From an uncultured Bacilli bacterium (GTDB lineage: Bacteria > Bacillota_I > Bacilli_A > RF39 > UBA660): DNA of 46,930 bases. The translations under genes and the position numbers were made by a program. Position 1 is the stretch's first letter. Every line of letters begins with the position of its first letter. This document shows positions 6,841 to 16,069 of this stretch, one piece after another. The notes beneath the pieces were generated by a model. The model did not search any database. It saw only the letters and a list, made by a program, of their open reading frames with translations, and had not been told where the DNA came from. The stretch is taken from assembly GCA_947629025.1 (NCBI GenBank), contig CANRCC010000011.1, positions 1 through 46,930 on the forward strand. Direction: 5' to 3'.

Positions 6841-7721
6841 GAATTTAATCTATAAAAATTAATTGAAGGCCTATTAAATAATCTAAAATCATAATTAGAT
6901 GTTCCAATTCCACTTGATATATACATATCTGTATTATCTAATTTATAATATGGTTTATAATATTTTTTTGCACCATTTGGCGTATATAATGCACCATAAA
7001 AAGGTATAGTTACTTGTCCGTTATGAGAATGTCCTGAAAGAACTAAATCATAATTATAATCTTTTATTTTGTCATATACATCAGGAATATGCATAATATT
7101 TATTTTATATGTAGGTAATTCATTTTTAAATAATTCTTCTAAATATTTCAAATCACTTTTATAATTTGTTCCAGATAATAATATACTTTCATTTTGTTTA
7201 CTAAGTATAATTTCATATTTATCATCAAGATTAGAAAATTCAGAATTATTAAATATATCCGCATAATTATCATATAAAATATCATAATTACCAGTTACAT
7301 AATATTTACCATATGTACTATTAATACTTGATAATACTTCTATTATTTGATTTATTTCATCATCTGATAATTTTGTATTCTTATCAAAGAAATCTCCCGT
7401 AAATACCACAATATCTGCTTTTAATAAATTTATTTCTTTAGCTACATATTTTAAATTTTCAATGTTTGTTGTTCTTCCATAATGAAAATCAGAAAAATGC
7501 GCAATTTTAAGTCCATTAAAAGATTGAGGTAATTTCGTATTTTTTACGTTATATTCCTTGGTAATTAGCCCAGACGTTCCAACATATCTTGAATAAATTA
7601 CGATTATTATACAAATTAGTATAATCAAAAAAAATAACTTTCTAATAATGCCACTCTTTTTTTTATCATCTTCAATTATTTCATCAAAATCATTATCAAT
7701 TTCTTTTTTGTTCTTCCCCAT
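6834..7721 (-). CDS. YkuE-like membrane-anchored metallophosphoesterase
   Basis: Calcineurin-type phosphoesterase of 295 aa with one membrane segment (about residues 28-44) and the catalytic domain expected outside. Metal-site motifs: DFH (78-80), GDFFD (109-113) and GHSHNGQ (230-236). The third motif, normally GNHD/E, reads GNYD (144-147), so the catalytic His is Tyr. Relatives such as YkuE act on envelope substrates or UDP-2,3-diacylglucosamine-type lipids; the substrate here is unknown. GGAGG is 9 nt upstream of the ATG. It lies 4 nt behind the CPBP protease gene and is probably co-transcribed with it. Confidence 0.85.
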   Translation of the reverse strand: MGKNKKEIDNDFDEIIEDDKKKSGIIRKLFFLIILICIIIVIYSRYVGTSGLITKEYNVKNTKLPQSFNGLKIAHFSDFHYGRTTNIENLKYVAKEINLLKADIVVFTGDFFDKNTKLSDDEINQIIEVLSSINSTYGKYYVTGNYDILYDNYADIFNNSEFSNLDDKYEIILSKQNESILLSGTNYKSDLKYLEELFKNELPTYKINIMHIPDVYDKIKDYNYDLVLSGHSHNGQVTIPFYGALYTPNGAKKYYKPYYKLDNTDMYISSGIGTSNYDFRLFNRPSINFYRLNSK

Positions 7722-7725
7722 TTTA

Positions 7726-8400
7726 CTAGCCTCCTATAAATTGAATCATTAATAATACAAAATTATGTATAGAATGAATAAATATTGTAGTGAAAATATT
7801 GTTACTCTTATAGTATATATAAGATAAATCAATTCCCATAATAATATATGGAATAGCTAATAATATTTCATTTTTGTTTGTAATATCTCCAGTAGTATGA
7901 ATCATTCCAAAAATTATTCCACTTAATAAAATATAAAAATATTTATTATCAATAATGTTTCTAAAAGTTTTTCTAAAAGTTATTTCTTCAACAATTGGAG
8001 AATATATTACAGTTGAAAAAGTCATATATATAGGGAATATTTTTATATAATTTCTAACTAATTCTTCATTTTCTGATATGGGTATGTTAGTTATTTTATA
8101 TACTAACATATTAGAAATTGCCATTAATAATATTCCAAAAGCATATATTGGAATATATTTAATTATATATTTAAAACCATTACCTTTAAAGTCTTTTAAG
8201 TCTTCTTTTAATTCCTTACGATATATAACTATTACAAATACTAAATATACCAAATCAGTAAGGAGCATAAATATATTTATACTAGAATTACTCCATTTAC
8301 TAAAATTTATATTCAAAATATTCATTGTAAGAGCAATAATTATTTCATAGATAAAGTACATAAAAAACATAGAAATATTTTTAAAAAGCTTCATTTTCAT
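7726..8400 (-). CDS. CPBP-family intramembrane metalloprotease
   Basis: Integral membrane protein of 224 aa in the CPBP (Abi/CAAX protease) family. It has six to seven hydrophobic helices and the three signature motifs in order: VEEITFRKTF (EExxxR), FGMIHT (first metal His) and FIHSIHN (second His). Members process prenylated or other membrane substrates, or give bacteriocin immunity; no specific role is visible. It is first in a two-gene minus-strand operon with the phosphoesterase. The ATG at 8400 is the first of two close candidates; its ribosome binding site is weak (GATGG). Confidence 0.8.
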   Translation of the reverse strand: MKMKLFKNISMFFMYFIYEIIIALTMNILNINFSKWSNSSINIFMLLTDLVYLVFVIVIYRKELKEDLKDFKGNGFKYIIKYIPIYAFGILLMAISNMLVYKITNIPISENEELVRNYIKIFPIYMTFSTVIYSPIVEEITFRKTFRNIIDNKYFYILLSGIIFGMIHTTGDITNKNEILLAIPYIIMGIDLSYIYYKSNNIFTTIFIHSIHNFVLLMIQFIGG

Positions 8401-8459
8401 ATAAATACCATCTTTCTATTATAATTATAACAAATTATTAAAAAAATTAAATGTTTTTA

Positions 8460-8487
8460 TTGAAAAATATATATTTTATGTTATAAT
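8460..8487 (+). promoter_or_regulatory. Promoter of the rimP-nusA-infB operon
   Basis: TTGAAA (8460-8465) and TATAAT (8482-8487), 16-bp spacer. Transcription would start near 8494, immediately before the leader hairpin. Confidence 0.7.
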
Positions 8488-8500
8488 CTTATTGACAGCG

Positions 8501-8524
8501 AAGAGTGAGGGGCACCTCACTCTT
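8501..8524 (+). promoter_or_regulatory. Leader hairpin upstream of rimP
   Basis: Perfect 10-bp stem AAGAGTGAGG/CCTCACTCTT around a GGCA loop, at the very 5' end of the predicted transcript. It is followed by TTTAAATA, not a long T tract, so it is a weak attenuator at most. Hairpins of this kind commonly precede rimP/ylxS in Firmicutes. It may stabilise the 5' end or mediate feedback by NusA; both are inference. Confidence 0.55.
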
Positions 8525-8546
8525 TAAATATATAATGGAGGTAAAT

Positions 8547-8789
8547 ATGCTTGAAAAGTTAAAAGAATTATTAGAAGAGCCACTTTCTAGAGAAAATATA
8601 GAACTTGTTGATATTTATTTTGAAAAAGAAAATGGTGTTGATAATCTTTATGTAATTATTGATAAAAAACCATATGTCGACGTAGAGGTGTGTGTACTTG
8701 CAACAAATATAGTAAACCCAATTATAGATGAAGCAGATTTAATAGAAGAAAGTTATGTATTAAATGTTTGTTCAAAAGGAGGAGAATAA
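8547..8789 (+). CDS. rimP: Short RimP-like ribosome maturation factor (N-terminal domain only)
   Basis: An 80-aa protein matching the N-terminal alpha/beta domain of RimP, the 30S maturation factor: NIELVDIYFEKENGVDNLYV then VDVEVCVLATNIVNPIIDEA and ESYVLNVCSKG, where the family has LEVSSPG. Full RimP is about 150 aa with a C-terminal Sm-like domain. That domain is absent and nusA begins one base after the stop, so nothing remains in another frame. Position ahead of nusA is canonical. The ATG at 8547 is set by GGAGGT 4 nt upstream. Function as a shortened RimP is plausible but unproven. Confidence 0.75.
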   Translation: MLEKLKELLEEPLSRENIELVDIYFEKENGVDNLYVIIDKKPYVDVEVCVLATNIVNPIIDEADLIEESYVLNVCSKGGE

Positions 8790-8790
8790 G

Positions 8791-9876
8791 ATGAATGGTA
8801 CAGAATTTTTAAAAGCGCTAAAAGTTTTAGCAACTGAAAAAGGAATAAAAGAAGATGAAATTTTAGAAGCTATGGAAGCAGCACTTAATGCAGCATACAA
8901 AAAGAAAACAGGTGCAACTAATAGCAAAGTAATAATTAATAAAGACACTGGTGATATAAAAGTAATTGCATACAAAAAAGTAGTAGAAGAAATAAACATG
9001 GAAGATGATGAAGATGCACAAATTTTATTAGAAGAAATAGAAGACAAAGATTCTAATATAAAAGTAGGAGATGTAATTGAAGAAGAAGTAACTCCTAAAG
9101 ATTTTGGTAGAGTAGCAACATCTACTTGTAAGCAAGTATTTACTCAAAAAATTAGAGAAGCAGAAAGAGAAAGCATAATGAATGAATTTGATGGAAAAGA
9201 AGGAGAACTTCTAGTAGGAACTCTATCAAGAGAGGATAAACAAAATTACTATGTTGATTTAGGTAGAGCACATGGGATACTTCCAAAGTCTGAAATTATT
9301 CCAGGTGAACAATTACAAATGGGATCACAAGTTAAAGTTTATGTTGTAAAAATAGAGTTAGGCCAAAAAGGTGGACCCGTAATACTTTTATCAAGAAGTC
9401 ATTATGGTTTTGTAAAAAGATTACTAGAAAAAGAAATTCCTGAATTAAATGAGGGAATAGTAATGCTTTATAGTGTTGCAAGAGATGCAGGAAGTAGAAG
9501 TAAAATAGCTGTATATTCTGAAAATGAGAGAGTAGATGCAGTAGGTGCTTGTATAGGAGAAAAAGGAATTCGAATAAATAATATATCAAAAGAGTTAAAT
9601 GGTGAAAAAATAGATGTTGTTCAATATGACAAAGATTTAGTAACATTTATAAAAAATGCATTAAGTCCAGCTAAAGATGTAGAAGTTTATATAATGGATG
9701 AGAAAAATAGTCAAGCACTTGCAGTAGCAGATGGTGAAAATTTATCATTAGCTATTGGTAAAAAAGGACAAAATGTTAAATTAGCAGCAAGACTTACAAA
9801 ATGCAGAATCGATGTTAAAACATCAAGTCAAGTACGAGAAGAAGGAATAAATGTATATAAATATTATGAAGCATAG
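8791..9876 (+). CDS. nusA: Transcription termination/antitermination factor NusA
   Basis: NusA, 361 aa, binds RNA polymerase and nascent RNA to modulate pausing and termination. Visible parts: the N-terminal polymerase-binding domain (1-125, starting NGTEFLKALKVLATEKGI), an S1 domain (about 133-197, VDLGRAHGILP) and two KH domains with GACIGEKGIRI and LAIGKKGQNVKLAARL. Length matches Firmicute NusA without C-terminal acidic repeats. The ATG at 8791 has GGAGGAG inside the end of rimP, implying tight coupling. It is followed by rnpM after 9 nt. Confidence 0.97.
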   Translation: MNGTEFLKALKVLATEKGIKEDEILEAMEAALNAAYKKKTGATNSKVIINKDTGDIKVIAYKKVVEEINMEDDEDAQILLEEIEDKDSNIKVGDVIEEEVTPKDFGRVATSTCKQVFTQKIREAERESIMNEFDGKEGELLVGTLSREDKQNYYVDLGRAHGILPKSEIIPGEQLQMGSQVKVYVVKIELGQKGGPVILLSRSHYGFVKRLLEKEIPELNEGIVMLYSVARDAGSRSKIAVYSENERVDAVGACIGEKGIRINNISKELNGEKIDVVQYDKDLVTFIKNALSPAKDVEVYIMDEKNSQALAVADGENLSLAIGKKGQNVKLAARLTKCRIDVKTSSQVREEGINVYKYYEA

Positions 9877-9885
9877 GAGGTATTT

Positions 9886-10146
9886 ATGAAAACAAGGAAG
9901 ATACCACTTAGAACTTGCGTAGTTACAAAAGAAAAATTAGAAAAAAAAGATCTAATACGCATTGTTAAAAATAAAAATAATGAAATTTTTATTGATGAAA
10001 AAGGAAAAGCAAATGGTAGAGGTGCATATATAAAAAGAGATATTGATGTACTAAATAAAGCAAAAGAATCAAAAATATTAGATAGACATTTAGAAACAAA
10101 GGTTCCAAATGAAATATATGAGGAACTAGAGAATATAATTAAATAG
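9886..10146 (+). CDS. rnpM: YlxR/RnpM (DUF448) RNA-binding protein
   Basis: An 86-aa basic protein of the YlxR family, reported as an RNase P modulator in Bacillus. Signatures are IPLRTCVVTKEK near the N-terminus and GKANGRGAYI in the middle. AGGAGG precedes the ATG by 6 nt. The place between nusA and infB is the standard one. Confidence 0.9.
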   Translation: MKTRKIPLRTCVVTKEKLEKKDLIRIVKNKNNEIFIDEKGKANGRGAYIKRDIDVLNKAKESKILDRHLETKVPNEIYEELENIIK

Positions 10147-10167
10147 TAACCAAAGGGGGATATGGTT

Positions 10168-10713
10168 ATGGCAAGTAAAAGAGAAAACTATCTATCATGG
10201 AATGAATATTTTATGGCAAATGCTATATTAGTATCTGCAAGAAGTAAAGATCCACATAATAGAGTAGGTGCTTGCATAGTAAATGATGATAATAAAGTAC
10301 TATCTGTTGGTTATAATGGATTACCAAGAGGAATGAATGATGATAGTTTTGATTGGTTATCAACAGGAGAAAAAACTGGAATAAAAAAGAACATAAAAGA
10401 TTATTACGTTGTACATGCAGAAAGAAATGCAATCTTAAATCATCGAGGTAATACTGATGATTTAAAAGGTAGTACTCTTTATGTTACATGGTTTCCTTGT
10501 ACTGAATGTACAAAAGAAATTATACAATCTGGAATAAAAAAAGTTGTATATCTAAGAGATTATTCAAGAAAAGAAGAAACAGAAATTAGCAGAATAATGT
10601 TTCAAAATGCAGGTGTAGAAGTAGTAGCATATAATGAAGAAAAAAGTTTTGAAAGAGAAGAAGTAGAGGATATAACTGATGTTGTAATAAAAAAATTAAG
10701 ATATTTTTCATAA
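10168..10713 (+). CDS. Deoxycytidylate (dCMP) deaminase
   Basis: Zinc-dependent deaminase of 181 aa converting dCMP to dUMP for dTMP synthesis. Zinc ligands and catalytic Glu are intact: HAE at 83-85 and PCTEC at 110-114 (Cys111, Cys114), with [11 protein letters not shown], typical of dCMP deaminase/ComEB, at 48-58. The ATG at 10168 is preferred because AAAGGGGGA lies 8 nt away; an ATG at 10162 is too close. It sits between rnpM and infB, where ribosomal-protein L7Ae-like ylxQ is usually found; ylxQ is absent. Co-transcribed with infB. Confidence 0.9.
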   Translation: MASKRENYLSWNEYFMANAILVSARSKDPHNRVGACIVNDDNKVLSVGYNGLPRGMNDDSFDWLSTGEKTGIKKNIKDYYVVHAERNAILNHRGNTDDLKGSTLYVTWFPCTECTKEIIQSGIKKVVYLRDYSRKEETEISRIMFQNAGVEVVAYNEEKSFEREEVEDITDVVIKKLRYFS

Positions 10714-10729
10714 GAAGGAGGAGATACCT

Positions 10730-12874
10730 ATGATGAGTGTTAAAGAATATGCACAAGATATTAATATGGATGTTGAAATTGTATTAAAAAAGGCTAAAGA
10801 GTTAGGTTTTAATGTAAATACAGAAGATGATATTTTAAATGAAAATGAGGTAATCGATTTAGATAATGTTTTAACTATGGAAGATGATTCAAAAGATGAA
10901 GTTTCATACATAGAAGAAATGACAGAAGAAAAAGATTATGATTTAGATGAAGAATTAGAAGATAAAGCAGAAGAGTTAGCGAGCGCATCACATATAAAAT
11001 TTGATGATACAGTAAAAAAACAAAAATTGAAGAAAAAAAGTGAAGTATCTAAAGAAGATATTAATGCAAAAAGAAAGCAAATGTATAAAAACAAAGAAAA
11101 ACTAACACAAAATGAGGCATCACAAGATGAAAATATTATAGTATATAAAGACGGAATGACAGTAAGTGAACTTGCTAAAGAACTTAATGTACCTGCTACA
11201 GACATAATAAAAAAACTAATGAATTTAGGTATTATGGCAAGTTTAAATAATTCATTATCTTATGATGATGTTGAAATGATAGTTATAGACTATGATAAAC
11301 AACTTAAAAGTTTTGAGTCACAAGATAAAAGTAACTTTGAAAAATTTGAAATAAATGATGATCCAAAAGATTTAAAAGAAAGACCAGCAGTAGTTACTAT
11401 AATGGGACATGTTGATCATGGTAAAACAAGTCTATTAGATTACATTAGAAATAGCCATATTACCAATGGAGAATTTGGTGGTATAACACAACACATCGGG
11501 GCATATCAAATAGAAAAGAATGGAAAGAAAATAACATTCATAGATACTCCAGGTCATGCAGCATTTACTGAAATGAGAGCAAGAGGTGCATCAGTTACAG
11601 ATATAGTTATAATTATAGTAGCGGCAGATGATGGAGTAATGCCTCAAACAGAAGAAGCAATAGATCATGCAAAAGCTGCGGGAGTACCAATTATAGTTGC
11701 TATTAATAAGATTGATAAACCAGGTGCAAATCCAGAAAAAGTAATGAATGAAATGGCAGCATATGATTTAACTCCAGAAGAATGGGGAGGAAATGTAATA
11801 TATTCTAAAATATCTGCTTTAACTGGAGAAGGTATTGATGAATTATTGGATAGTATACAATTAATATCAGAAATGGAAGAATTAAAAGCAAATCCAAATA
11901 GATATGCATCAGGTACAGTTATAGAATCAAGATTAGATAAAAATGTAGGTTCAGTAGTAACATTATTAGTTCAAAATGGTACATTAAGATTAGGAGATCC
12001 TATAGTTGTTGGTACTACATATGGTAAGGTTAGAACACTTAAAGATGATTTAGGTAGAGAAGTTGTTGAAGCTCTTCCATCTATGCCAGTAGAAATTACA
12101 GGACTTAGTGAAGTTCCATCATCTGGTGATAAATTTATGGCCTTTGAGACAGAAAAAGAAGCAAAACAAATTGCAGAAAATAGAAAAGAACAAGCAAAAC
12201 TAAAAAATAGTAAAGTTAATACAGCAGTTTCATTAGATGATTTATTTAATAAAATACAATCAGGTGTAAAAGAAATTAATGTTGTTTTAAAAACAGATGT
12301 AAAAGGAACAGAAGAAGCAGTTAAAAATGCATTATCTAAAATAGAGGTAGGAGACGTTAAAATAAAAGTAATTAGAAGTGGTGTTGGTACAATAACAGAA
12401 AGTGATATAGTATTAGCAAATGCTTCTGATGCTATAATAATTGGTTTTAATGTAAGACCAAATTCTAAAACATTAGATGTTGCAAAAGAATACAATGTTG
12501 ATATTAGATTACATAATATTATATATAAATTAGTTGAAGAAATGGAAGCAGCTATGAAAGGTATGCTTGATCCAGAATATGAAGAAAAAGTTTTAGGAGA
12601 AGCAGAGGTTAGAAAGTTATTTAAGTTTTCAAAAGTTGGTACAATCGCAGGATCTATGGTACTTGATGGTGTAATTAAAGCAAGTGCAAAAGCAAGACTT
12701 ATTAGAGATGGTGTTGTAATTTATGATGGAGCAATAAATACAATACAAAAAGAAAAAGACCAAGTTAAAGAAGTTAAAAAAGGTTTTGAATGTGGTATAA
12801 CACTTGAAAACTTTAATGATATAAAAGAAAATGATATTATAGAAGCTTATGAAATGGTTGAAATAGAAAGATAA
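10730..12874 (+). CDS. infB: Translation initiation factor IF-2
   Basis: IF-2 GTPase of 714 aa that places fMet-tRNA on the 30S subunit. Two IF2_N subdomains are visible (about 3-45 and 142-188) separated by an acidic-lysine-rich linker. The G domain carries GHVDHGKT (226-233), DTPGH (272-276) and NKID (326-329), followed by domains II, III and the fMet-tRNA-binding C-terminal domain ending [29 protein letters not shown] precedes the ATG by 7 nt. Confidence 0.97.
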   Translation: MMSVKEYAQDINMDVEIVLKKAKELGFNVNTEDDILNENEVIDLDNVLTMEDDSKDEVSYIEEMTEEKDYDLDEELEDKAEELASASHIKFDDTVKKQKLKKKSEVSKEDINAKRKQMYKNKEKLTQNEASQDENIIVYKDGMTVSELAKELNVPATDIIKKLMNLGIMASLNNSLSYDDVEMIVIDYDKQLKSFESQDKSNFEKFEINDDPKDLKERPAVVTIMGHVDHGKTSLLDYIRNSHITNGEFGGITQHIGAYQIEKNGKKITFIDTPGHAAFTEMRARGASVTDIVIIIVAADDGVMPQTEEAIDHAKAAGVPIIVAINKIDKPGANPEKVMNEMAAYDLTPEEWGGNVIYSKISALTGEGIDELLDSIQLISEMEELKANPNRYASGTVIESRLDKNVGSVVTLLVQNGTLRLGDPIVVGTTYGKVRTLKDDLGREVVEALPSMPVEITGLSEVPSSGDKFMAFETEKEAKQIAENRKEQAKLKNSKVNTAVSLDDLFNKIQSGVKEINVVLKTDVKGTEEAVKNALSKIEVGDVKIKVIRSGVGTITESDIVLANASDAIIIGFNVRPNSKTLDVAKEYNVDIRLHNIIYKLVEEMEAAMKGMLDPEYEEKVLGEAEVRKLFKFSKVGTIAGSMVLDGVIKASAKARLIRDGVVIYDGAINTIQKEKDQVKEVKKGFECGITLENFNDIKENDIIEAYEMVEIER

Positions 12875-12903
12875 AAAAGTTTTATTAGTAAGAGGTGACT
12901 AAT

Positions 12904-13260
12904 ATGAGTATAAAAACAGAAAGACTAGCTAATTTACTTGTAAAAGAAATTAGTGAAATAATAATGACTGAAATAAAAGATGAAGATATAAAATTTGTAA
13001 CAATAACTCATATAGATTTATCTAGTGATTTATCATATGCAAAGGTTTATTTTACTACACTAATTGATGATAAAAAAGAAAAATGTATACATGATTTAAA
13101 TGGTGCTAAAGGATTTATAAGAAATGAATTAATAAAAAGAAAAATTGAAATGAGAAAAATACCTGAACTTAATTTTATTTTTGATGAATCAATTGAGTAT
13201 GGTAATAAGATAGAAAAAATAATACAAGAAATACATAAAGAAGATGAAAATATTAGTTAA
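12904..13260 (+). CDS. rbfA: 30S ribosome-binding factor RbfA
   Basis: RbfA, 118 aa, a KH-fold factor for 16S rRNA 5'-end maturation and cold adaptation. Signatures: an N-terminal RLANLLVKEISEII helix, DIKFVTITHIDLSSDLSYAKVYF, and the closing KIPELNFIFDESIEYGNKIE. The ATG at 12904 is chosen with AGAGGTGA 5 nt upstream; a GTG at 12895 overlaps that site. Last gene of the operon; the terminator stem reuses its final codons. Confidence 0.95.
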   Translation: MSIKTERLANLLVKEISEIIMTEIKDEDIKFVTITHIDLSSDLSYAKVYFTTLIDDKKEKCIHDLNGAKGFIRNELIKRKIEMRKIPELNFIFDESIEYGNKIEKIIQEIHKEDENIS

Positions 13261-13273
13261 TCTTCTTTTTTTA
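13238..13273 (+). terminator. Terminator of the nusA-infB operon
   Basis: Stem AAGAAGAT/ATCTTCTT with a 14-nt loop spanning the rbfA stop, followed by T5 to T8. Confidence 0.8.
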
Positions 13274-13355
13274 TAAAAATTTTAATTTTATCTTTTATAT
13301 TTTTAATTTTTAAGTTATAATTAGATTGACAATAGTAGTGGGGAGTTGAAGCAGT

Positions 13356-14285
13356 ATGGATTTAATAAATCAAATTGGTATATCATATAAGGCTAATTAT
13401 CTTGTACAAGGAAACCAACTTGAACGATGTAAAACCTCTACTAAGCTTCAAGCATATAATACAGAACTTCAAATGAGATCTGATGGAAAAGACTTTGATA
13501 TAGCAAGCATATTAAAGGATTACAGAGGTAATATAATATTTAATATCCCACCTATAAATCCAGATTTAGGAAATCTAAAAAGTTTAAATGCAAAAGTAAA
13601 AAAACTTGTTGAAAATAATATAAATATGATAACTGTAAATGCATCTAATTTAACATTAGATCAGTTTGAATGGTCAATAGTTGATGAACAGAAAAAATAC
13701 TTTTTAAATATTGTAACGTCAATTGCAACATTAGCTTCAAATAAAATTGTAGTAGCAGTTGAAAATATTAATAATGATTATTTTGGTAATACAATACAAC
13801 AATTAGCAGATATAGTTACATATTCAAAAAAGATGCTAATTAAAGAATTTAAATTTAGTGAAGAAGATGCTCATAAATACATTGGTGTTTGCTTAAATAT
13901 AGATACAATAGTAAAAAATGAAGGTATACAAAATGTAGAAAAATGGTTTAGTATATTTAGTAGTAATATAAAATGTATAAAATTTTCAAATCAATCAAAT
14001 TTATATGATCAAATATTAAATATGGCATTTAACGAGTGTATAACTAAAAAATTAAATTGTCCTATATTATTTCAAACAGAAAAAGAATTAGAAGAAATTT
14101 CCAAAGATTACAAAGATTTAGATACAAAGTTAAGAAATATACTAAAAATAAATAATATAGAAATAGGACAAAATAAGATAAAACCTATTGTGGACGGTGG
14201 ATACACAAATATAATTGTCATATCAATGGTAGTAGTTACTATAGTTATTGCAATATTAATGGTGTTAGTTAAGATTAGATCATAA
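13356..14285 (+). CDS. TIM-barrel-like protein with C-terminal membrane anchor
   Basis: A 309-aa protein I cannot name. Residues 1-255 alternate beta-strand and helix as in AP-endonuclease-like/xylose-isomerase TIM barrels: NIIFNIPPINPDLGN, NINMITVNAS, KIVVAVENINNDYFGNTIQQ, YIGVCLNIDT, NIKCIKFSNQ, CPILFQTEKE. The last about 30 residues are a single transmembrane helix with a short KIRS tail, so the barrel is probably cytoplasmic and tail-anchored. The VENIN..(F/Y)GNT stretch resembles the metal-binding region of the superfamily; other metal ligands are not obvious. It has its own promoter-like TATAAT at 13316 and its own terminator, so it is monocistronic. Confidence 0.55.
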   Translation: MDLINQIGISYKANYLVQGNQLERCKTSTKLQAYNTELQMRSDGKDFDIASILKDYRGNIIFNIPPINPDLGNLKSLNAKVKKLVENNINMITVNASNLTLDQFEWSIVDEQKKYFLNIVTSIATLASNKIVVAVENINNDYFGNTIQQLADIVTYSKKMLIKEFKFSEEDAHKYIGVCLNIDTIVKNEGIQNVEKWFSIFSSNIKCIKFSNQSNLYDQILNMAFNECITKKLNCPILFQTEKELEEISKDYKDLDTKLRNILKINNIEIGQNKIKPIVDGGYTNIIVISMVVVTIVIAILMVLVKIRS

Positions 14286-14303
14286 GTTTGATCTAGTCTT
14301 TTA
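14271..14303 (+). terminator. Intrinsic terminator
   Basis: Stem AAGATTAGATCA/TGATCTAGTCTT around the stop codon of the TIM-barrel gene, followed by TTTT. Confidence 0.75.
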
Positions 14304-14373
14304 AATTTGACTATATTACTAAAATATGATATTATTAAAAGGCTTTCGTTATTAAAAAACGAGGAGGAAAATA

Positions 14374-15012
14374 ATGAAAATATTTCGGTTAATAAATAAA
14401 AAAATAATACTAACTTTTGTATTTTCAATGCTTAGTTTAGTAGCATTTTCGAGTTTTTTATCTAATTTTAATAAAGAAGATATTATTAGATTAACATCAT
14501 CTGTTAATGATGCTAGTATAAGTGAAAAAAAAGAAGCAAATAATGTTGCTGATAAGATAGATGAATATAAGAAAAATGATAATTTAACACAAAGAATAAT
14601 AGTATATGATGGAATGACAATGGAAGAGTTAACAGCAAAATTAAATAGATCACTTAAGTCAACTATGGCTAATAAGGGTGAATTATTTGCGTCATATTCT
14701 CTTCAAAGAGGTGTTGATCCATATTTGGCTATTAGTATTATGTTATTAGAAACTGGTTGTAATTGGACATGTAGTAGTTTAGTTAATAATTGTAATAATG
14801 TTGGAGGACAAAAAGGTAGTCCAAATTGTAGTAATGGTTATAGATCATATCCAACTCTTGATGATGGAATAAGAGGATTTATAGATAATCTAGCAGATAA
14901 CTATTATGCAGTTGGTTTAACTACTCCAGAAGCAATGAATCCAAAATATGCTGAAAGTAATATGTGGGCTGTTAAAGTCAATAATTATATTTCATCTGTA
15001 AAATCTAAATAG
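14374..15012 (+). CDS. Secreted/anchored glucosaminidase-type peptidoglycan hydrolase
   Basis: A 212-aa protein with an N-terminal signal anchor (about residues 8-30), a polar linker, and a glucosaminidase/lysozyme-like domain (about 85-210). The catalytic Glu is probably in AISIMLLETGCNWTCSS; NVGGQKGSPNCSNGYRSYPT and DGIRGFIDNLADNY are typical of the family (PF01832 type). Four Cys in the domain could form extracellular disulphides. It would cleave glycan strands during wall remodelling. GAGGAGG is 6 nt before the ATG. Flanked by terminators, so transcribed alone. Confidence 0.75.
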   Translation: MKIFRLINKKIILTFVFSMLSLVAFSSFLSNFNKEDIIRLTSSVNDASISEKKEANNVADKIDEYKKNDNLTQRIIVYDGMTMEELTAKLNRSLKSTMANKGELFASYSLQRGVDPYLAISIMLLETGCNWTCSSLVNNCNNVGGQKGSPNCSNGYRSYPTLDDGIRGFIDNLADNYYAVGLTTPEAMNPKYAESNMWAVKVNNYISSVKSK

Positions 15013-15038
15013 AAAAAGATTTTTAAAATCTTTTTTTA
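15013..15038 (+). terminator. Intrinsic terminator
   Basis: AAAAAGATTTT/AAAATCTTTTT hairpin ending in T7, just after the glucosaminidase stop. Confidence 0.7.
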
Positions 15039-15084
15039 TTTACCAATTTTTTCATTTATAATATAATGATAATATGGTGATTTT

Positions 15085-15954
15085 ATGAATGGATTATTAA
15101 TAGTAAATAAAGAAGAAAATATGACAAGTAGAGATGTTGTTAATGAACTATGTAAAAAATTTAATACAAAAAAGATAGGTCATACTGGAACTTTAGATCC
15201 TATGGCAAAAGGTGTATTAGTAGTAGCAATTAATAAAGGGCTAAAAATAGTAGATGAATTAACTATGTTAGATAAAGAATATATTGCTCAAGTAACACTT
15301 GGAATTGAAACAGATACATTAGATATTACAGGAAATATATTAAATAAAAGAAAACCAAAATATATAGAAAAAGAAAAAATTAAACAGGTATTAGAATCAT
15401 TTAAAGGAAGATATGATATGCAAGTTCCAAAATATAGTGCAATAAAAGTTAATGGAAGAAAATTATATGAATATGCAAGAAATAATGAAGAGGTAAAGTT
15501 ACCCATAAAACAAGTATATATAAATGATATTAAACTTATAGATGAAATTATATATAATGAAGATACAATAAAATTTAATTTTAAATGTAATGTTAGTAAA
15601 GGAACATATGTAAGAAGTTTAATTAGAGATATTTGTTTAAAATTAGATGAAATAGGTACTATGTCTGATTTGGTAAGAACAAAACAAGGAAAATTTAAGA
15701 TAGAGGATTCATTAAAATTATCACAAATAGATCAAAATACAAAACTAATAAGTCTTAAAGATTCAATTGATATACCAACTATAGAAGTAAATGAAACTTT
15801 ATATAATAAAATCAAAAATGGTTCAAAATTAAAAAATATATATGATGAAAATAAGATTGGTTTTGTGTTTAAAAACGAGTTAATAGCAATATATATTTTA
15901 GATGAAAATGATAATGAAAAAATAAAGCCAAAAAAAGTTATTGTTTATGAGTGA
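15085..15954 (+). CDS. truB: tRNA pseudouridine(55) synthase TruB
   Basis: TruB, 289 aa, makes pseudouridine 55 in the T loop of tRNAs. The catalytic Asp38 lies in IGHTGTLDPMAKGVL; VPKYSAIKVNGRKLYEYAR and GTYVRSLIRDI are further family motifs. GGTGAT precedes the ATG by 4 nt. In many Firmicutes truB follows rbfA directly; here two cell-envelope genes intervene. Confidence 0.95.
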   Translation: MNGLLIVNKEENMTSRDVVNELCKKFNTKKIGHTGTLDPMAKGVLVVAINKGLKIVDELTMLDKEYIAQVTLGIETDTLDITGNILNKRKPKYIEKEKIKQVLESFKGRYDMQVPKYSAIKVNGRKLYEYARNNEEVKLPIKQVYINDIKLIDEIIYNEDTIKFNFKCNVSKGTYVRSLIRDICLKLDEIGTMSDLVRTKQGKFKIEDSLKLSQIDQNTKLISLKDSIDIPTIEVNETLYNKIKNGSKLKNIYDENKIGFVFKNELIAIYILDENDNEKIKPKKVIVYE

Positions 15955-15955
15955 T

Positions 15956-15988
15956 AAAGTATAAAATAAACATAGTTTATACTTTTTT
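15956..15988 (+). terminator. Terminator of truB
   Basis: Stem AAAGTATAAA/TTTATACTTT followed by T7. Confidence 0.8.
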
Positions 15989-16069
15989 TATGTAAAGTAT
16001 GTCAAAAAAATATATAAAAATGTAAAATATTAATTATTAAATGCTATAATAAAAATAGAGGTGTATTGT

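Noticed and set aside
8772-9047. Minus-strand frames opposite nusA, infB and other core genes
   Set aside because: Low-complexity Ser/Leu/Phe-rich translations opposite well-identified genes; shadows of AT-rich coding DNA.
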